Shown piece by piece: positions 12,000 to 23,658 of a stretch of DNA of 64,000 nucleotides. The notes beneath the pieces are model-generated. The model made no database searches. It had not been told where the DNA came from and saw only the letters and a program-made list of their open reading frames with translations. The stretch covers positions 12,785,076-12,849,075 of the forward strand of contig OZ038320.1 in NCBI GenBank assembly GCA_964035795.1. The letters are read 5' to 3'. The position numbers and the translations under genes were made by a program. Origin of the DNA: Pterobdella sp. o SKG-2022. Its lineage: Eukaryota; Annelida; Clitellata; Hirudinida; Piscicolidae. The stretch's first letter is position 1; each line of letters starts with the position of its first letter.

Positions 12000-12254
12000 T
12001 TTTTTTAGAAATAAATACTAAACACTTTACAATTTGTTCCGGATGCATGTGGCGAAAACTCCACAAACGCCCACTTTACAAAACAGTATTTAAACTTATT
12101 TCTAATATTTATTACCAGTATTGAAAAATTTTTAATATTAGAAAAAAAAAATAAATAGTTTATATAATAAATTAAAATTTAAAAAAGTTTTTTTATTAGA
12201 CAATTCACTTTTAGTTGTTTACTTTACCTATTTGACAACAAAGTACTTTCTGTA
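12000..12254. promoter_or_regulatory. Shared divergent promoter region, COMMD / CCDC149
   Basis: Only 255 bp separate the COMMD start codon (11999, minus) from the CCDC149 start codon (12255, plus). The interval must hold both 5' UTRs and the promoters unless untranslated first exons lie elsewhere. It is AT-rich, with no convincing TATA-Inr pair. A bidirectional promoter is inferred from the geometry alone. Confidence 0.5.
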
Positions 12255-15200
12255 ATGGATTCAAAAGAAATAGAATTGGAACAAATAAAAAATGAAGTTA
12301 GTGCTTTTTGATATTCAAATTCAATTTTTGTTTCTGTGATTTTAGACATTATTCAATCTCAATATTGAAAGTTTAATTTGAACTATTTAAAATTTTCAAA
12401 TTATTTAAACCTCGTTCTACTACAGAATCAAGTTTTAAAGTTGAAACTCAAAAGTAAATCTGAAGCTTTGCACATACTTTCTCAGGAATTACAAAAAGTA
12501 CATTAACTATTTCTTATTATTTAAATATATGGTTTTAGAGTCTTTTAGTTTCAATAACTTATTACTGAATAAAAATATTAAATTTTCAGATAAAGACCAA
12601 TAAAAATCAGAATGATTCTATGGTGTTTCTGAATATTTATTTTCATTCTTTAATTAATTATGAGTTCAAAATTTTTATTATTAATTGAACTAATACACCA
12701 ATTTTCAAAAAATTTTTTCTTTTCTTTATTAAAATGATGCTACCCAAAATAATTCAGTTTTATTTTTTTAACTAGTACATAATTTATATACTATACTTGT
12801 ACTTTCTGCGTAATTTAATGTTAGATATAATCAATTTAAATTAATTCAGGATCTTCTAGAAAGCCTCCCAAACACCACATTGGGCTCACAACTTCATGAA
12901 ACAAAACAAAAACTCAAAGAAGCTCATGATGATATAAAAGTTGGAAGTTATGAGTTGTTTCATTAATTTTACTTTTTGTTGAATTTTTATGAAGCAGACA
13001 GTCATTATATTCATCATATTAAAAATGATCAGTGGAGTGAACATTTAATGTTTAATCATTAGTTTTCAATGACTTATGAATGAGTACAAATTCTTTATAA
13101 ATTCTGCAAATTGTTTGAGCACAAAAAGTAATTTTATTGAGTACAAAGCTTTTCATTAACAAAGTAACATTATCATGTATCTATTCTATATATTTTTTAA
13201 AAACTATTTCAAAAATGCAATGCGTTTTTTTGCAGTCCTTTAATGACCAATAGCTGTCTATGACTTTTTAAATACATTTGTTTTAATATAAGCGCATCAA
13301 TCATCAAGTATTTTCGGTAAAATTTTTTCCTGATAGATGATCCAGCTAATAATAATATCAATGGCTTGCTTTGTTAAATTTTTAAGTGAAGAAATTTTTT
13401 ATTTAAATATACAAAGTTATCTATTTGAAGCAATTTTTGTTTTTGATTGATTTCATGAACCATTTTATATGGAAAGAATTATATTCCGTCTTTTTTTTTT
13501 TTTTTATTACCCCCATGTTCCGCCTTTTAGGTTAGGAACATACCCTATCCTCATCATCAGGCTGTTAGTGTTGGTCTTAGGATGTTTCTTTGCATATTAA
13601 GAACCTAGCCTGATGAGAGCAGACGGATGAAACAGTCTGTGTGGGATTCTAGAAAAAAATTATCTTGAAACAAGATAAAATTAGTAAGCCAAATGGATTA
13701 CTGGAGGACAAGAAAGGGTCGTTTAGATTTGTACCCAGCTCCACCAACTAGCAGGCCTAAATATAGATGCCTTTTAATGTCTTGTCTTGGACAGCTGCCT
13801 TTTTTTGCCCAGGACCGTCTGTTGTGTTGGTTTATATTGGATACTGTTTTTTCGAGTTTCTGGATTCCGTCTTCTAGGATGGGTATGTAATCAACAATCT
13901 GCATCAGTTTTTCACCAATCTGGGTGATAACAGCCTAAAAATTTATCATGTCTATGAGCGTTTTCAAGACGTGTTTAATTGCTAAAAGGAAGAATATAAT
14001 GCTAAGGTGTCATTTTGTAAAACTCAGTAGTTCATAATTTTTTTTGAATGTTATGTAAAATATAAAATTTGATATAATCTTAAATCAAACTTCAACAATT
14101 AAAGTTGTTTACACAAAAAAATCTCAAGTTATTAAGGCTAATAAGCTTTTTATATAATTAGTACATTTTAAATTATCGATAAGTTTCACAACTTATTGCT
14201 ATTCTTGGTTGTTACAGTTACTCAGAGACAAAATGGCAAGGGACCAAGTGGATGGCAGTGGTGAGCCACCCGACCAATTCAATGGTAGTACTTTCTTCAC
14301 ATACTTAACCCCACATGCACTTCACGTACATGCGCAAGTTCAGTTAAATAAGTTTTGTTTTGTTATGTTAGGGTAGTAATGTTTTTTTAGATTATTTATA
14401 AAATGTGATATTGTTTCGTTGTTTATTCATTTTATAACCATGTTAATAAAACTTGCGGTAATATTTGGAATAAAAAGATTTCTATGTTTTTATATATTTG
14501 GTTTCATTAATGTCTGTTTTGAGACATTTTGATGTTTCATGTGTATACTCGACTAGTAGTGCTAAATAAATATTGGAAAGTTTTAATGAGAACGTTTTAT
14601 GTTTTTTTTTTTGAATTTATAATCAGTATATAAGGAATATCAATTAGTTCAATCAACAAGGAGAGATTACAAGTTTTTGTTGAAATCTTGTGGTTTTTCT
14701 TAATAGAGAGTTGGGATATTTTAAGTTTTTAGTTATAATGTATCAAAATGAGAGTAAATTAAATTCAACATCTTGATTTAATTTAAAGCATTAATACATT
14801 ATATATATATTCATAATATTAACTTATAATGTTATAATCGTTCTATTTAATCATCTTATTAGCCATGATTATAATGGTTATATTCTTTTAGCTTTTGAAT
14901 TCTTTAATCCATTTCAGCAAACGAGAAAAGAGAGTTGATCAGAATGCTAGAGGATTCGAATAATAAAGTACGTTATCCAGCTACCTTCAAGATTCTTTTT
15001 CATTATTTACTGAGATTATTTCAATTACAATATATTAGTAGTTATAGTAATTTAACATGGAAAAATTCTAAACAGAAAGCTTCAAAAGTAAAAATTTTAA
15101 AAAAAATTAAGGTTTGATTCACTCATTCAATTTTACAAACATTGAGTACCGTGATTTCCATATTAAAGTTTTTTTCTAGAGTTTTCTCGACTTTTGACTT

Positions 15201-17542
15201 AACTATATTTTGAGGATGATAATATGACACACTTATTACCACAGCTAGAACAGAGCTTGAAAGATTTGAGACATGTTTCAGATGAACGGGATGAGGTGAT
15301 TTGTGAGAAAGAGATTTTTGAAAGCAAGTTTAAAGCCCTTAATAAAAGGTTTTGTAGTTTTATACTCATATTTATTCCCGCTAACTTATTTAATACTGAT
15401 TGCTTCACAGATTAAATGAGTTACTAGGCAACAATCAAAGGCCCGTGGATATAAATGCTGTCTTAAGTGATAATGAGTCTGCATATATTTGTTTTTTTGT
15501 ATATTACATTTTAAACTAACTGGCGTTAAAAGGCCTTCAAATAGCTTATCAAAGAATCTTAATGATGAATAATGTTCTATAAAATGTGCTACATTTAGAA
15601 AAGCTTGCTTTGGATTATAATCATTTAAGTTATAGTTAATTAAACCTTCAAACCAAGATACTTAAAAGAACGCATAAAAACTGTTGAAGATGAGAAAAAA
15701 ATGACAACTAATGCTCTCACTAAATACAAGGTGTTTTAATCAAGTCTGAATTAATTTTCAACAAATTTTACGTCGTTTTATGAGTTTTTTAGTATATTTG
15801 TTAACCAAAAAAAAGCTAGTATTCGCTAAGTATACTCTAACCAATAAAACGTGAAATTTCTTTCAAATTTTTCAATTAGTTTTATATATTTAATTATAAT
15901 TTAAAAAGTAGTTAAAAAAAATAATCATTTATAATAATATTCACACGCTCATGTCACAAAGGAGGCGATAGAAAAGAAGAAGGTGAAAGGCATCTTGAAG
16001 TTAGGTCAGGAGAGGAACAGTGTGATGGTGGTCGCTCAAAAACAAGGTTACATGTTGCTTGAATGATATTCAAGTGTGGAAAAAGCATGTGAGAGGAAAT
16101 CTTGAGGCGCATGACTTTTGTAACAAAAATGTAATAATAAAAATAGAAATAACTTATCTAGCGCCTCTTACGCATCGTTCAGACGTGCTCTGCTAAAAAC
16201 TGCTCAAAGAAATGAGTTTCAAGATTTTTCAAAATACTAGGATAAGGAAAAGATTTGAGATTCGGAGGAAGAAAATTCCATGGAAATGGACTAAAAAAGA
16301 AAAAGCAGTTTTAGCATAGGAATGAGAGGGAGAGATAATGAAGAGCTGAGAGTGGGCAGAGAGCTGTGGGCAAGCACGTTTAGGAGATAGTATGAGGTTA
16401 GAAAGATTGGAAGGGGAATTGTAGTGAGAGATTTTATACATAAAAAACAGAGTTTGAAGGAAGAGCGAAAGTGAACAGGTAGCCAGTGAAGATCAATAAG
16501 AGATGGAGAGATATGAGAAAATTTAGCAGTATGAGAGACCAAACGTGCAGCAGAGTTGAAAGCTTTAGTAAGAGGTTAAGGGTAGATTTAAGAAGATTCT
16601 ATTATAAAGAGTCGCAGTAGTCAAGACGGGAGAGAACAAGAGAGCAGACATGAAACACTCAGCAATTATATATTTATATCAATTTCATCTTTATATAAAT
16701 TTATATAAATGTTTCAAGACGTGCATGTTTAATTTTTTTGACAGACAAGTTGATAAAGACAAAAATGCAAACAATTTTGACATGTATATACTTACAGTGC
16801 AATCATTGTTGTTCTCAATCGATCCGACATCAAGCAAGTACCACAACGCCCAAACACTCACCGACCTGCATTCTCTCGCCTTCAACCTTCTGGAGAGCCT
16901 CAACGATAAGTCAACTGCCCTTTCACATCTCAGGAAAACTAACAGGTTTTGTATCTTAAGCTAAACACCTATGAATAATCAATTAAACTGATTAATGTTG
17001 ATCGTTAGATTATTAGGGGCTAGAATTGAAGAGTTAGAAAACAAATTGAAGCTCTATGATGGAGGAAAATTTCATGGTAAGTGTAATAAAAGTATTTTTG
17101 ATTTTGTAACAGATTTCCAAATATTTTTAATACTCAGAAAATGTACAATATGAAAATATTAATCTTGGAATAGTTTCTATTCTAACAAAAAATTCTATCA
17201 AGTCAATATAATCTCCTTTACATATTTTTAAAATTTTCATTCTTACATTTTCATATTTTATTATCGATAATTTCTTATCGAAATAAACCCATCGTGTTTA
17301 AAACTTGTTTAGAAAAGGACCAGCGTCGAATGTCAGAACCTGCAAAACAGCCTTTGCAGTCCTTCGACTTGTTGGAACTTCAACATGAACTCAACGATTC
17401 CTTAAATTCAAGCACAAATATTTATGAAAACTCTTTTCCTGTGCAACCTGACAGAACAAATTATACAGATTCCTCATCTTGTCTTATAAATAAATCTTCA
17501 ATAAGTGCTCAGTTTCCATCATCACATGATCTCTTCAGCTGA
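12255..17542 (+). CDS. CCDC149: CCDC149-like coiled-coil protein
   Basis: Twelve exons: 12255-12296, 12426-12497, 12850-12939, 14218-14284, 14918-14967, 15215-15348, 15411-15476, 15658-15730, 15962-16046, 16798-16945, 17009-17076 and 17313-17542. They total 1125 nt, giving 374 residues with every phase consistent. Matches to the family: SEALHILSQELQK near the N-terminus; long heptad coils with LRDKMARDQ; RVxLN-like KRLNELLG followed by VDINAVL and YLKERIKTVEDE; TKYKEAIEKKK; KQVQSLL; and the diagnostic LRKTNRLLGARIEELENKL. The last exon is a Ser/Thr-rich tail. The function of CCDC149 is not established; a structural coiled-coil role is likely. Exon 6 uses a weak-looking acceptor (ttttgag). Intron 3 carries a repeat and intron 9 a reversed LINE end, so transposons have lengthened it. 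Confidence 0.88.
13480..13960 (+). repeat. Unclassified repeat with hairpins and CTGATGAG/GAAAC motif (CCDC149 intron 3)
   Basis: This block is less AT-rich than the surrounding intron, begins at a poly-T run (about 13490-13505) and holds two CCTGATGA boxes. One is on the plus strand at about 13609: CCTGATGAGAGCAGACGG, then ATGAAACAGTCTG, with a CAGAC/GTCTG 5-bp stem. The other is on the minus strand at about 13543-13551, next to an inverted repeat ATGTTCC/GGAACAT. Short open frames on both strands at 13693-13904 have no recognised product. CTGATGA plus GAAAC recalls the hammerhead core found in Penelope-like elements, but the pairing does not fold as a standard hammerhead by eye. Confidence 0.45.
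16130..16640 (-). mobile_element. LINE 3' end (CR1/L2-like RT C-terminus) in CCDC149 intron 9
   Basis: On the minus strand, near 16600-16630, there is a frame with LVLSRLDYCDSL. It is followed at 16291-16540 by FSHISPSLIDLHWLPVHFRS, and then by a Ser/Leu-rich C-terminus reading LxSFPWNFLPPNLKS. This matches the CR1/L2 pattern LSRLDYCNSLL...HITPxLxxLHWLPV. Its 3' end near 16130 (…tattattacatttttg) differs from the (aat)n tail of the other LINE family here, so it is a separate family or subfamily. It lies antisense to CCDC149 and is 5'-truncated. Confidence 0.75.
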
Positions 17543-18477
17543 TGAAGGGGAAAAAACTTAAAAATTTCGGTTCTTGTTTCATGCTAAAGCGGCATTGACA
17601 CATCTGATTGTATTTAGTTTAACTTTAACCACCCAACATGTCGGAAATTAATACAAACTAACATTGGTTTTTCAAAACTTCAGGTCATGTTGAATAATTT
17701 TTTTTTTTGCTCACCGACCTGTTTTCAGTATTCATTATGCTAACGATAACCATAGCATGCTTCATTTACCGACTTATATTTTTTCAAGTTAAATAATTAT
17801 ACTAATTTTATCGCGTGATTTTAGTAAGGAAGAATTAATTCTAATATAACTACGTGGCAAGTCGAATTTTGTTAGGATCTTGGTGCAGAGCTTCGGTACT
17901 CAAACCATTTGAATTGTCAACTTAGTTGGAAACAAAAAAATTAGATAGGTTTCGCTCAAGATATGATTTTCATTTTATGTCTTTGAAGACTTGAATTTAA
18001 AAAATCATGTTATTGTCACTCACCATGGCTTCAATCATGCAAAGGTTCTTATCATTAAATGTAACGATTTTACTATAAATATAATTAATTTATTTCATTT
18101 ATATAATTCGTGCAATTTTTTGTGTTAGTTTATTTTTGAATATTCAAAAATATTTTATGTATTTCAAAGTTTATAGTAAAATTTTCAATATTAAACATCT
18201 TTGCATCATCTCAATTTTTTTATTCATTTTATAAATCCTTTCATATATGTATTTTTTATTTCGTTTATTAATTTCCAGCTAAGCTGAACGTATACCTTTA
18301 GCATGTTTGTTCATAATAACCAACACTTATTTAAATTTATAAAAATTCATTCCAAAGTTTTGGCTTTTTTGATTTTGCTTCTTATTTTTTGAAATAAATG
18401 ATTTTAAAATTTATTTTAATTTTAATAAAGGATGTTTGGAATTTTTTGACATTAAATCTGAAATAGAGCGGTGTTGA
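17543..18477. other. Intergenic, 3' flank of CCDC149
   Basis: AT-rich sequence with no convincing ORF, exon or repeat. It should include the CCDC149 3' UTR; several A/T-rich words could act as polyadenylation signals, but none can be singled out. Confidence 0.5.
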
Positions 18478-18960
18478 AGTGAAACAACGATTTGAAGTCT
18501 TATTGCTTTAGAGGCTTCATTAAAAGTAAAGAAGTTCCAAGGTACGAAGCACTGCTTTAAAATTAGCTAATCAGTTATGCACCAATCATATGCTTTGTTT
18601 GGATTTTGTTAGAATGTAATATTTATTTTTAAAATTAAAATTATGCACAATGATTATTTTTTTTTTAAATCTATTTAAAAAACCCCAAATGTGGATTTTC
18701 AACGCTGATAAGTCAATCCAAATGTATGAAAATCAATTTTCATGTGTCATAATGTTCAAATTTTCATGGATTGTACAAACAGCTTTGTTAGTTGATAAAT
18801 TTTAGTTTTTTTTTATAAAACTTCTAAAAATGATTATTTCAGTACTTTTCAGAAATTTTTTTGAAATTCTATGATTGGTTCAGGAACTATAGGCTCGATC
18901 TTAAACACTTCTGCCTAATGGTGAAGTGCCTGTCATTAAAAAACACAGTTTTGTTATTCA
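18478..18960 (-). repeat. AT-rich foldback/MITE-like element, copy B
   Basis: This is a reverse-complement copy of 130-505. Shared landmarks are gacaggcactt, accaatcatagaa, cattttagaagttttat, tatcaactaacaaagct and cttggaacttcttta, all in the same order when read on the minus strand. Divergence between the copies is substantial but continuous alignment is possible by eye over about 450 bp. Confidence 0.7.
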
Positions 18961-19979
18961 AATATTATTAATTTTCCATAAAGTAATTGCTCAAAAATAA
19001 TTTTTTTAAAGTTTCAATTTGTCTTGTACATGTTCAATCTAATAAATTTATGAAATCTTGAGCAAAACCGTATAAAAAATTTCAGTAATGAAACCTTAAA
19101 AATTTCAATAAATTTGCAGTTTTTCAAAATATATGAAAACAACTAAGCAAACTGAACTTGAATATTTTGCAAACGGTGTGCGGACACAAGCCGCCCTCGA
19201 TTTGGCCAATTAGCCAATTATATATGCAAAAATTGTAAAAAAATTAAATATTCACAAAAAAATTTATTTGAAGAATTTAATGTTTCGTAAAAACATTTAA
19301 AACAATTTGAAAAATGTATTTTACGAATTTAATGTTTCGTAGACATTTAAAAACTTTGAAAGTTAAATTTGACAGATTTCAATTTTCAATTGCGGTGAAA
19401 GCAATTTTGAAAATTTGAAGTTCCATTTCACATATCTTAATTTCGTAATTTTATAATAGTACTGTGTATGAAATAGTATATAAACTTATAAAAATAGCTC
19501 CAAAAAGTGAAAAATTCAGTAATTTAAGATATCTGTTTGAACTTAAAAGTCAATTTTGGCAGATGTTAGTTTTAATCTTGTAATTTTATTTGATATAAAA
19601 TTATAAAAATTAGTACTTTTAAAAAATTTTTTATGATTATGGTTCACATGGAATAACACAATGTAAAGCCCATAAATTGCACAAAGAATCAAAGTTTTGG
19701 ATCATTTAATGGTTTACTCATACCATAAGTTCATCATTGTATTATTGTCATATATGCCTGTTTTTTGAACATCAGATAAGTTTGAAAGTCTTAATACATT
19801 TTTTCAAGCATTTCTCTAAACTATTTTTAAAGTTTAACGAGATTTTATTGAAGTTTCCTGTTTGAACTTATAAGTTAATTTTGGAAGATGTTAATTTTAA
19901 TCTTGTAATCTTATTTGATTTAAAAAAAATCTTCTATTACTTGGAGTTACATAAATAAAATCTCTGGCAGAGGTAAATG

Positions 19980-20310
19980 TAATCCTGTTTCTGGTTTCGA
20001 GACAGGAAATTTCTAGTAACATTTGACTGACAAAATTGAATCAGTCAAAAAATCTTTGTCAGACATCAGGATTTCTCTTTTTGCAACCCTGGTGTTAGTC
20101 TAAATAAGTTTGCAGAGCTTGATGAGGATGAGGTCATATTGGCAATTAAGAAAAACCCAATAAACAATGCTCTTTGGATCCAATACCCACCTGCCTTTTG
20201 AAAAAGATTTCTGGGTTGATATCACCATTTTTGACAAATGTGTTCAACAATTCTTTTTCTGTGGGTTTTGTTCCAGATCTCTTCAAATTGGCGCATATTT
20301 CTCCTTTGCG
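19980..20310 (+). mobile_element. LINE reverse-transcriptase finger fragment (CR1-like)
   Basis: The plus strand reads FAELDEDEVILAIKKN near 20113-20160. After a frameshift it reads TCLLKKISGLISPFL and NNSFSVGFVPDLFKLAHISP near 20190-20305. This matches the finger region of CR1-type reverse transcriptases (F..l...ev...I.k.p...alDpiPt.llk, then N.Sl..G.vP...K.A.v.PllKK). It is a short isolated piece with no palm or tail. Confidence 0.7.
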
Positions 20311-20439
20311 GAAAAAACTTAGTTTTGACACAAAATGAAAGTTTATTAAATAAATGAAAATCTCTAACATCTTGAAGTGAACTTCTATAGCCTTGTCTCA
20401 TCGTGACGTGTTCAATTTAGTTTTCTGTCTGTCAAAAGA

Positions 20440-20790
20440 ATAACAAGACTATTGATGGAGCAAAAGTCAACTAGCATCTTCTCATTTTTGTTCATTTCTT
20501 CAAGTCCGTGTCTTCACATCTCACGCTCTTCATGAGTGTTGTCTAATCCAACCTTCGCATTCATGCCTCACATTAGGATGAGCACGTCTCGGTTCAGAAT
20601 CTTGTCTATAACTGATTTGAGTTTGACTTATAAACTGGTCTTCTCTTCTTCAGATGTGTTAGTGAGTGCATAACACATAATAATCACTTTCTTGAAGCGT
20701 GAATCGGAGCGTGCTTTGATGACGCGGTCAGATACTTGAGAGTCACTGGGACACATGAGTCGTCTAACTATGTCAAGGTTAATTTTATTA
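20440..20790 (-). mobile_element. LINE apurinic endonuclease fragment
   Basis: On the minus strand, with two or three point stops, the frame reads KARSDSRFKKVIIMCYALTN, then SVIDKILNRDVLILM and GMNAKVGLDNTHEE, then HGLEEMNKNEKMLVDFC. These are the central and C-terminal blocks of the LINE AP endonuclease (CYAPT, DVLILMGDMNAKVG, G..N.NG..L.dFC). The orientation is opposite to the RT fragment at 19980-20310, so it is a different insertion, probably of the same family as the LINE at 50640-51870. Confidence 0.75.
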
Positions 20791-23658
20791 GTTTTCTGAT
20801 TCCAAAATATTTACACTGTCATGACATAACACACAGGCTACATTAAAATGGAAACTTTCAGTCATTATAAGAAAATGAAACTACATCGAAATATCATTTT
20901 ATTAAAAATTTCATAAAACGATCTCAAATAATTTACTATAAATATTTGCATGTTAAAAAATTTCAGCTCGATTTAAATTAAGAATTACTTAGTATAGTTT
21001 AAGAAAAAAATTATTTATGAAACAATAGAATCGTTTTCGAAAGATTTTAGCAATCTAAAATTTACACATTTTAATCTTTCAATGTATTTAAAAATTTTTG
21101 AAATTTATTTATCTGACAGTAGATTAGTTAAAAATAGTGTATGAATATATAATTTGCTTACTAATTACATATTCACAAAATGTGCATATTGTGAATAATA
21201 GGGATGTGCTCGAAAAGAACTCGTGTCTGGTGATCTTGCTATTTCTAAAATATTTTTCTATGTTCATCTAACTTCAGCATAAGCAATTTTTTTAGAAAAA
21301 AAATGATTTTTTCTCAATTTGTTAGCTTGATGTTTGTCTTTTTCATTGCATTATTGTTTTCAGATCTATTTTAATTTGATTTGAAAAAATGTGGATTAAA
21401 TCATAATTGCTTTGTTCATTTCATGCTTTTGCTCTTTTTCACGAAAGTTAAAACTTGTTTATTTAAGCTCTTTTTTAAATTTTTTTTGTCACCATCAACA
21501 TATATGGCTTGAAGCTGAGTTTGTTTTGAATCTGAATTGCGATGGTCATCAGGTGGCAACCTCCAAGTGCTGAAAGTTGATGAAAACTTTAGGGTATCAA
21601 AAAAAATATTTCATATAAAAAAGTCAAATTAAAAAAAATTTCTTGTTTTGATCATTTTCTAAAACATGAATTTCTGTGTCTACAAAATTGCACCTACTTG
21701 AGAACTAAGAGAAGGAAAATGAAGAGAAGCAAGACGAGAGGTATGATCCATTTCAACGTGCTGGAACCTTCTGCAGAGTTTTTGATAGTTTTTATAAATT
21801 TTTAAATTATACTTTTTTCTGTATGAAGTTTCCATATTTATAACTCATGAACATTTTTTAAAATCTTCATTTTTGAATAAACATCTAATTGTCTCTTTTC
21901 AAAAAAGCTGTTAGTTATTTTGTTTGGTATTACGAAAATCGATCCAACAAAACTTTTAAGACATGGGATCATAACAATGACTTTTTTTGGAGTCTTGCAA
22001 TAATATTCAGACTTTACCTTCAACTAATTACTGTTTTTTTATAATTTCACTTATTTCTTTTACGGTTTTTTGATCATTCAAAATCCATACTCATTAAAAA
22101 GTAAATTAAATGGCAATGTAAAAAGACTCTAAAAATGATTAATTAATATCATTTACCTAAAACGTTTTCAGTAGTAAAGGAATCTTCATAGTAGATATCT
22201 GTAGTCGTCAGCATTATGCTTAAAGACTCAATAGGTTAAAGCATTTTCAAGTTCAATTGGTACCATGAGGTCTTCCATTTATTATAAACAACTGATATCA
22301 TAAAATTAACCTATTAAGTTTTCTTATGATTTCAAGGAATTTGATTGAATTGTTGGAAACATCAATATCCTAAAGATTCACATATGTATTTGAAAATGCT
22401 TATTTATGTTGATGGAAGTCTCTTAAAAAAGATACATCTTAATATAGATACATAAATAAGTTTGTTTAGTTTTGAATCGAAATACTCACATTTCAATTGA
22501 TACTTGTATGCTAATCTATAAAATATTATTTTCACTTTTTATTCACAATTCTCATTAAAATTCATTTCAAAATTTGTTTTTGATTGACGTTAAGTTCAAT
22601 AGATAAAGCAAACTTTTTTTTACTTATTTTTCGCTTTGCTTAAAAGTTTTCTAATGATTTAAAAAAAAAACAAAAATTTTTAAGAGGTTTCTCGAAAAAG
22701 TTTAATAGAAACATCAAAGTTGTAATTATGAGATATTGCTTCATCTATTCGATTTAATCTGAACACTCATTTGCACGGTATAAAGGTTGTAATTAAATTG
22801 GAGTCGGCGATGGAATAAGCAAAGAAAATTTTCTCTTATGGAAATTGAATTTATAATGTATATTTATTTTTTCTGTTTTTTTATCTATTTACAGCTCACG
22901 TTCATTTCTTATAATTGAATACATATATGTTAATTAAGATTCAAAGTTTTTGAATTGTGCTATGGCTAAAGTTATTCAACAATGGAATGTTCATAAAAAA
23001 TAAAACCATCTTTTTCATCAAGATATTTTTTTATAAATATCATTCAAAAATTTTTCAAAAACTACAAAGTCACTTGAACTTTCGCAAAAACGTCTGGAAA
23101 ATCTATTGTGTGCTTATGAGAATATAACAACGATAAAACTTACATTGATCTTATACGCCGTCCTACCTGTGTTTTGTTTAGTAACAACATAAATACTCAA
23201 AAATCGCACACAGACACCAATTCGTAACAATTATATAAAAACCTTGATTACCAACACCCAGTTGATACCCTAAAAATGAAGCTTTACCATTATGTATAGG
23301 AGAATAAACCTTTATTTTGTACATTCTAGTTTTAAATATTAAAAATATTATTTGAGCAAATTTTAGGTTAATTTGTTAAATTTTTGAAACTATTGGCGTT
23401 TGTTTATTGTGAATGCGGTTGTTATGGAGAGGGAATAATGATTGCAAATAGAAGCATCAAGCTATCTGTAATGCAATTAACTCATTCTAATCATTAATAC
23501 ATTCTAAATGAATGTTTATATTTGCCTGTTGCAAAGTTTAAAATTTTAGTTTTGAAAAATCTCACAAAATAATGAAACTTTCATCAAGAGTTGAACTTAT
23601 TGTGCAATGAATATTATAGTGTTTTATTACTTGAAATTTTCTGCAAAGTGATTCCACA
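20791..23658. other. Intergenic, no gene seen
   Basis: AT-rich sequence. No exon with both splice signals and recognisable protein, and no clear transposon, was found. Confidence 0.5.

Noticed and set aside
13693..13904. Overlapping 65- and 68-codon ORFs on both strands
   Set aside because: Length is within chance expectation, there is no protein family, and they lie inside a repeat block in an intron.
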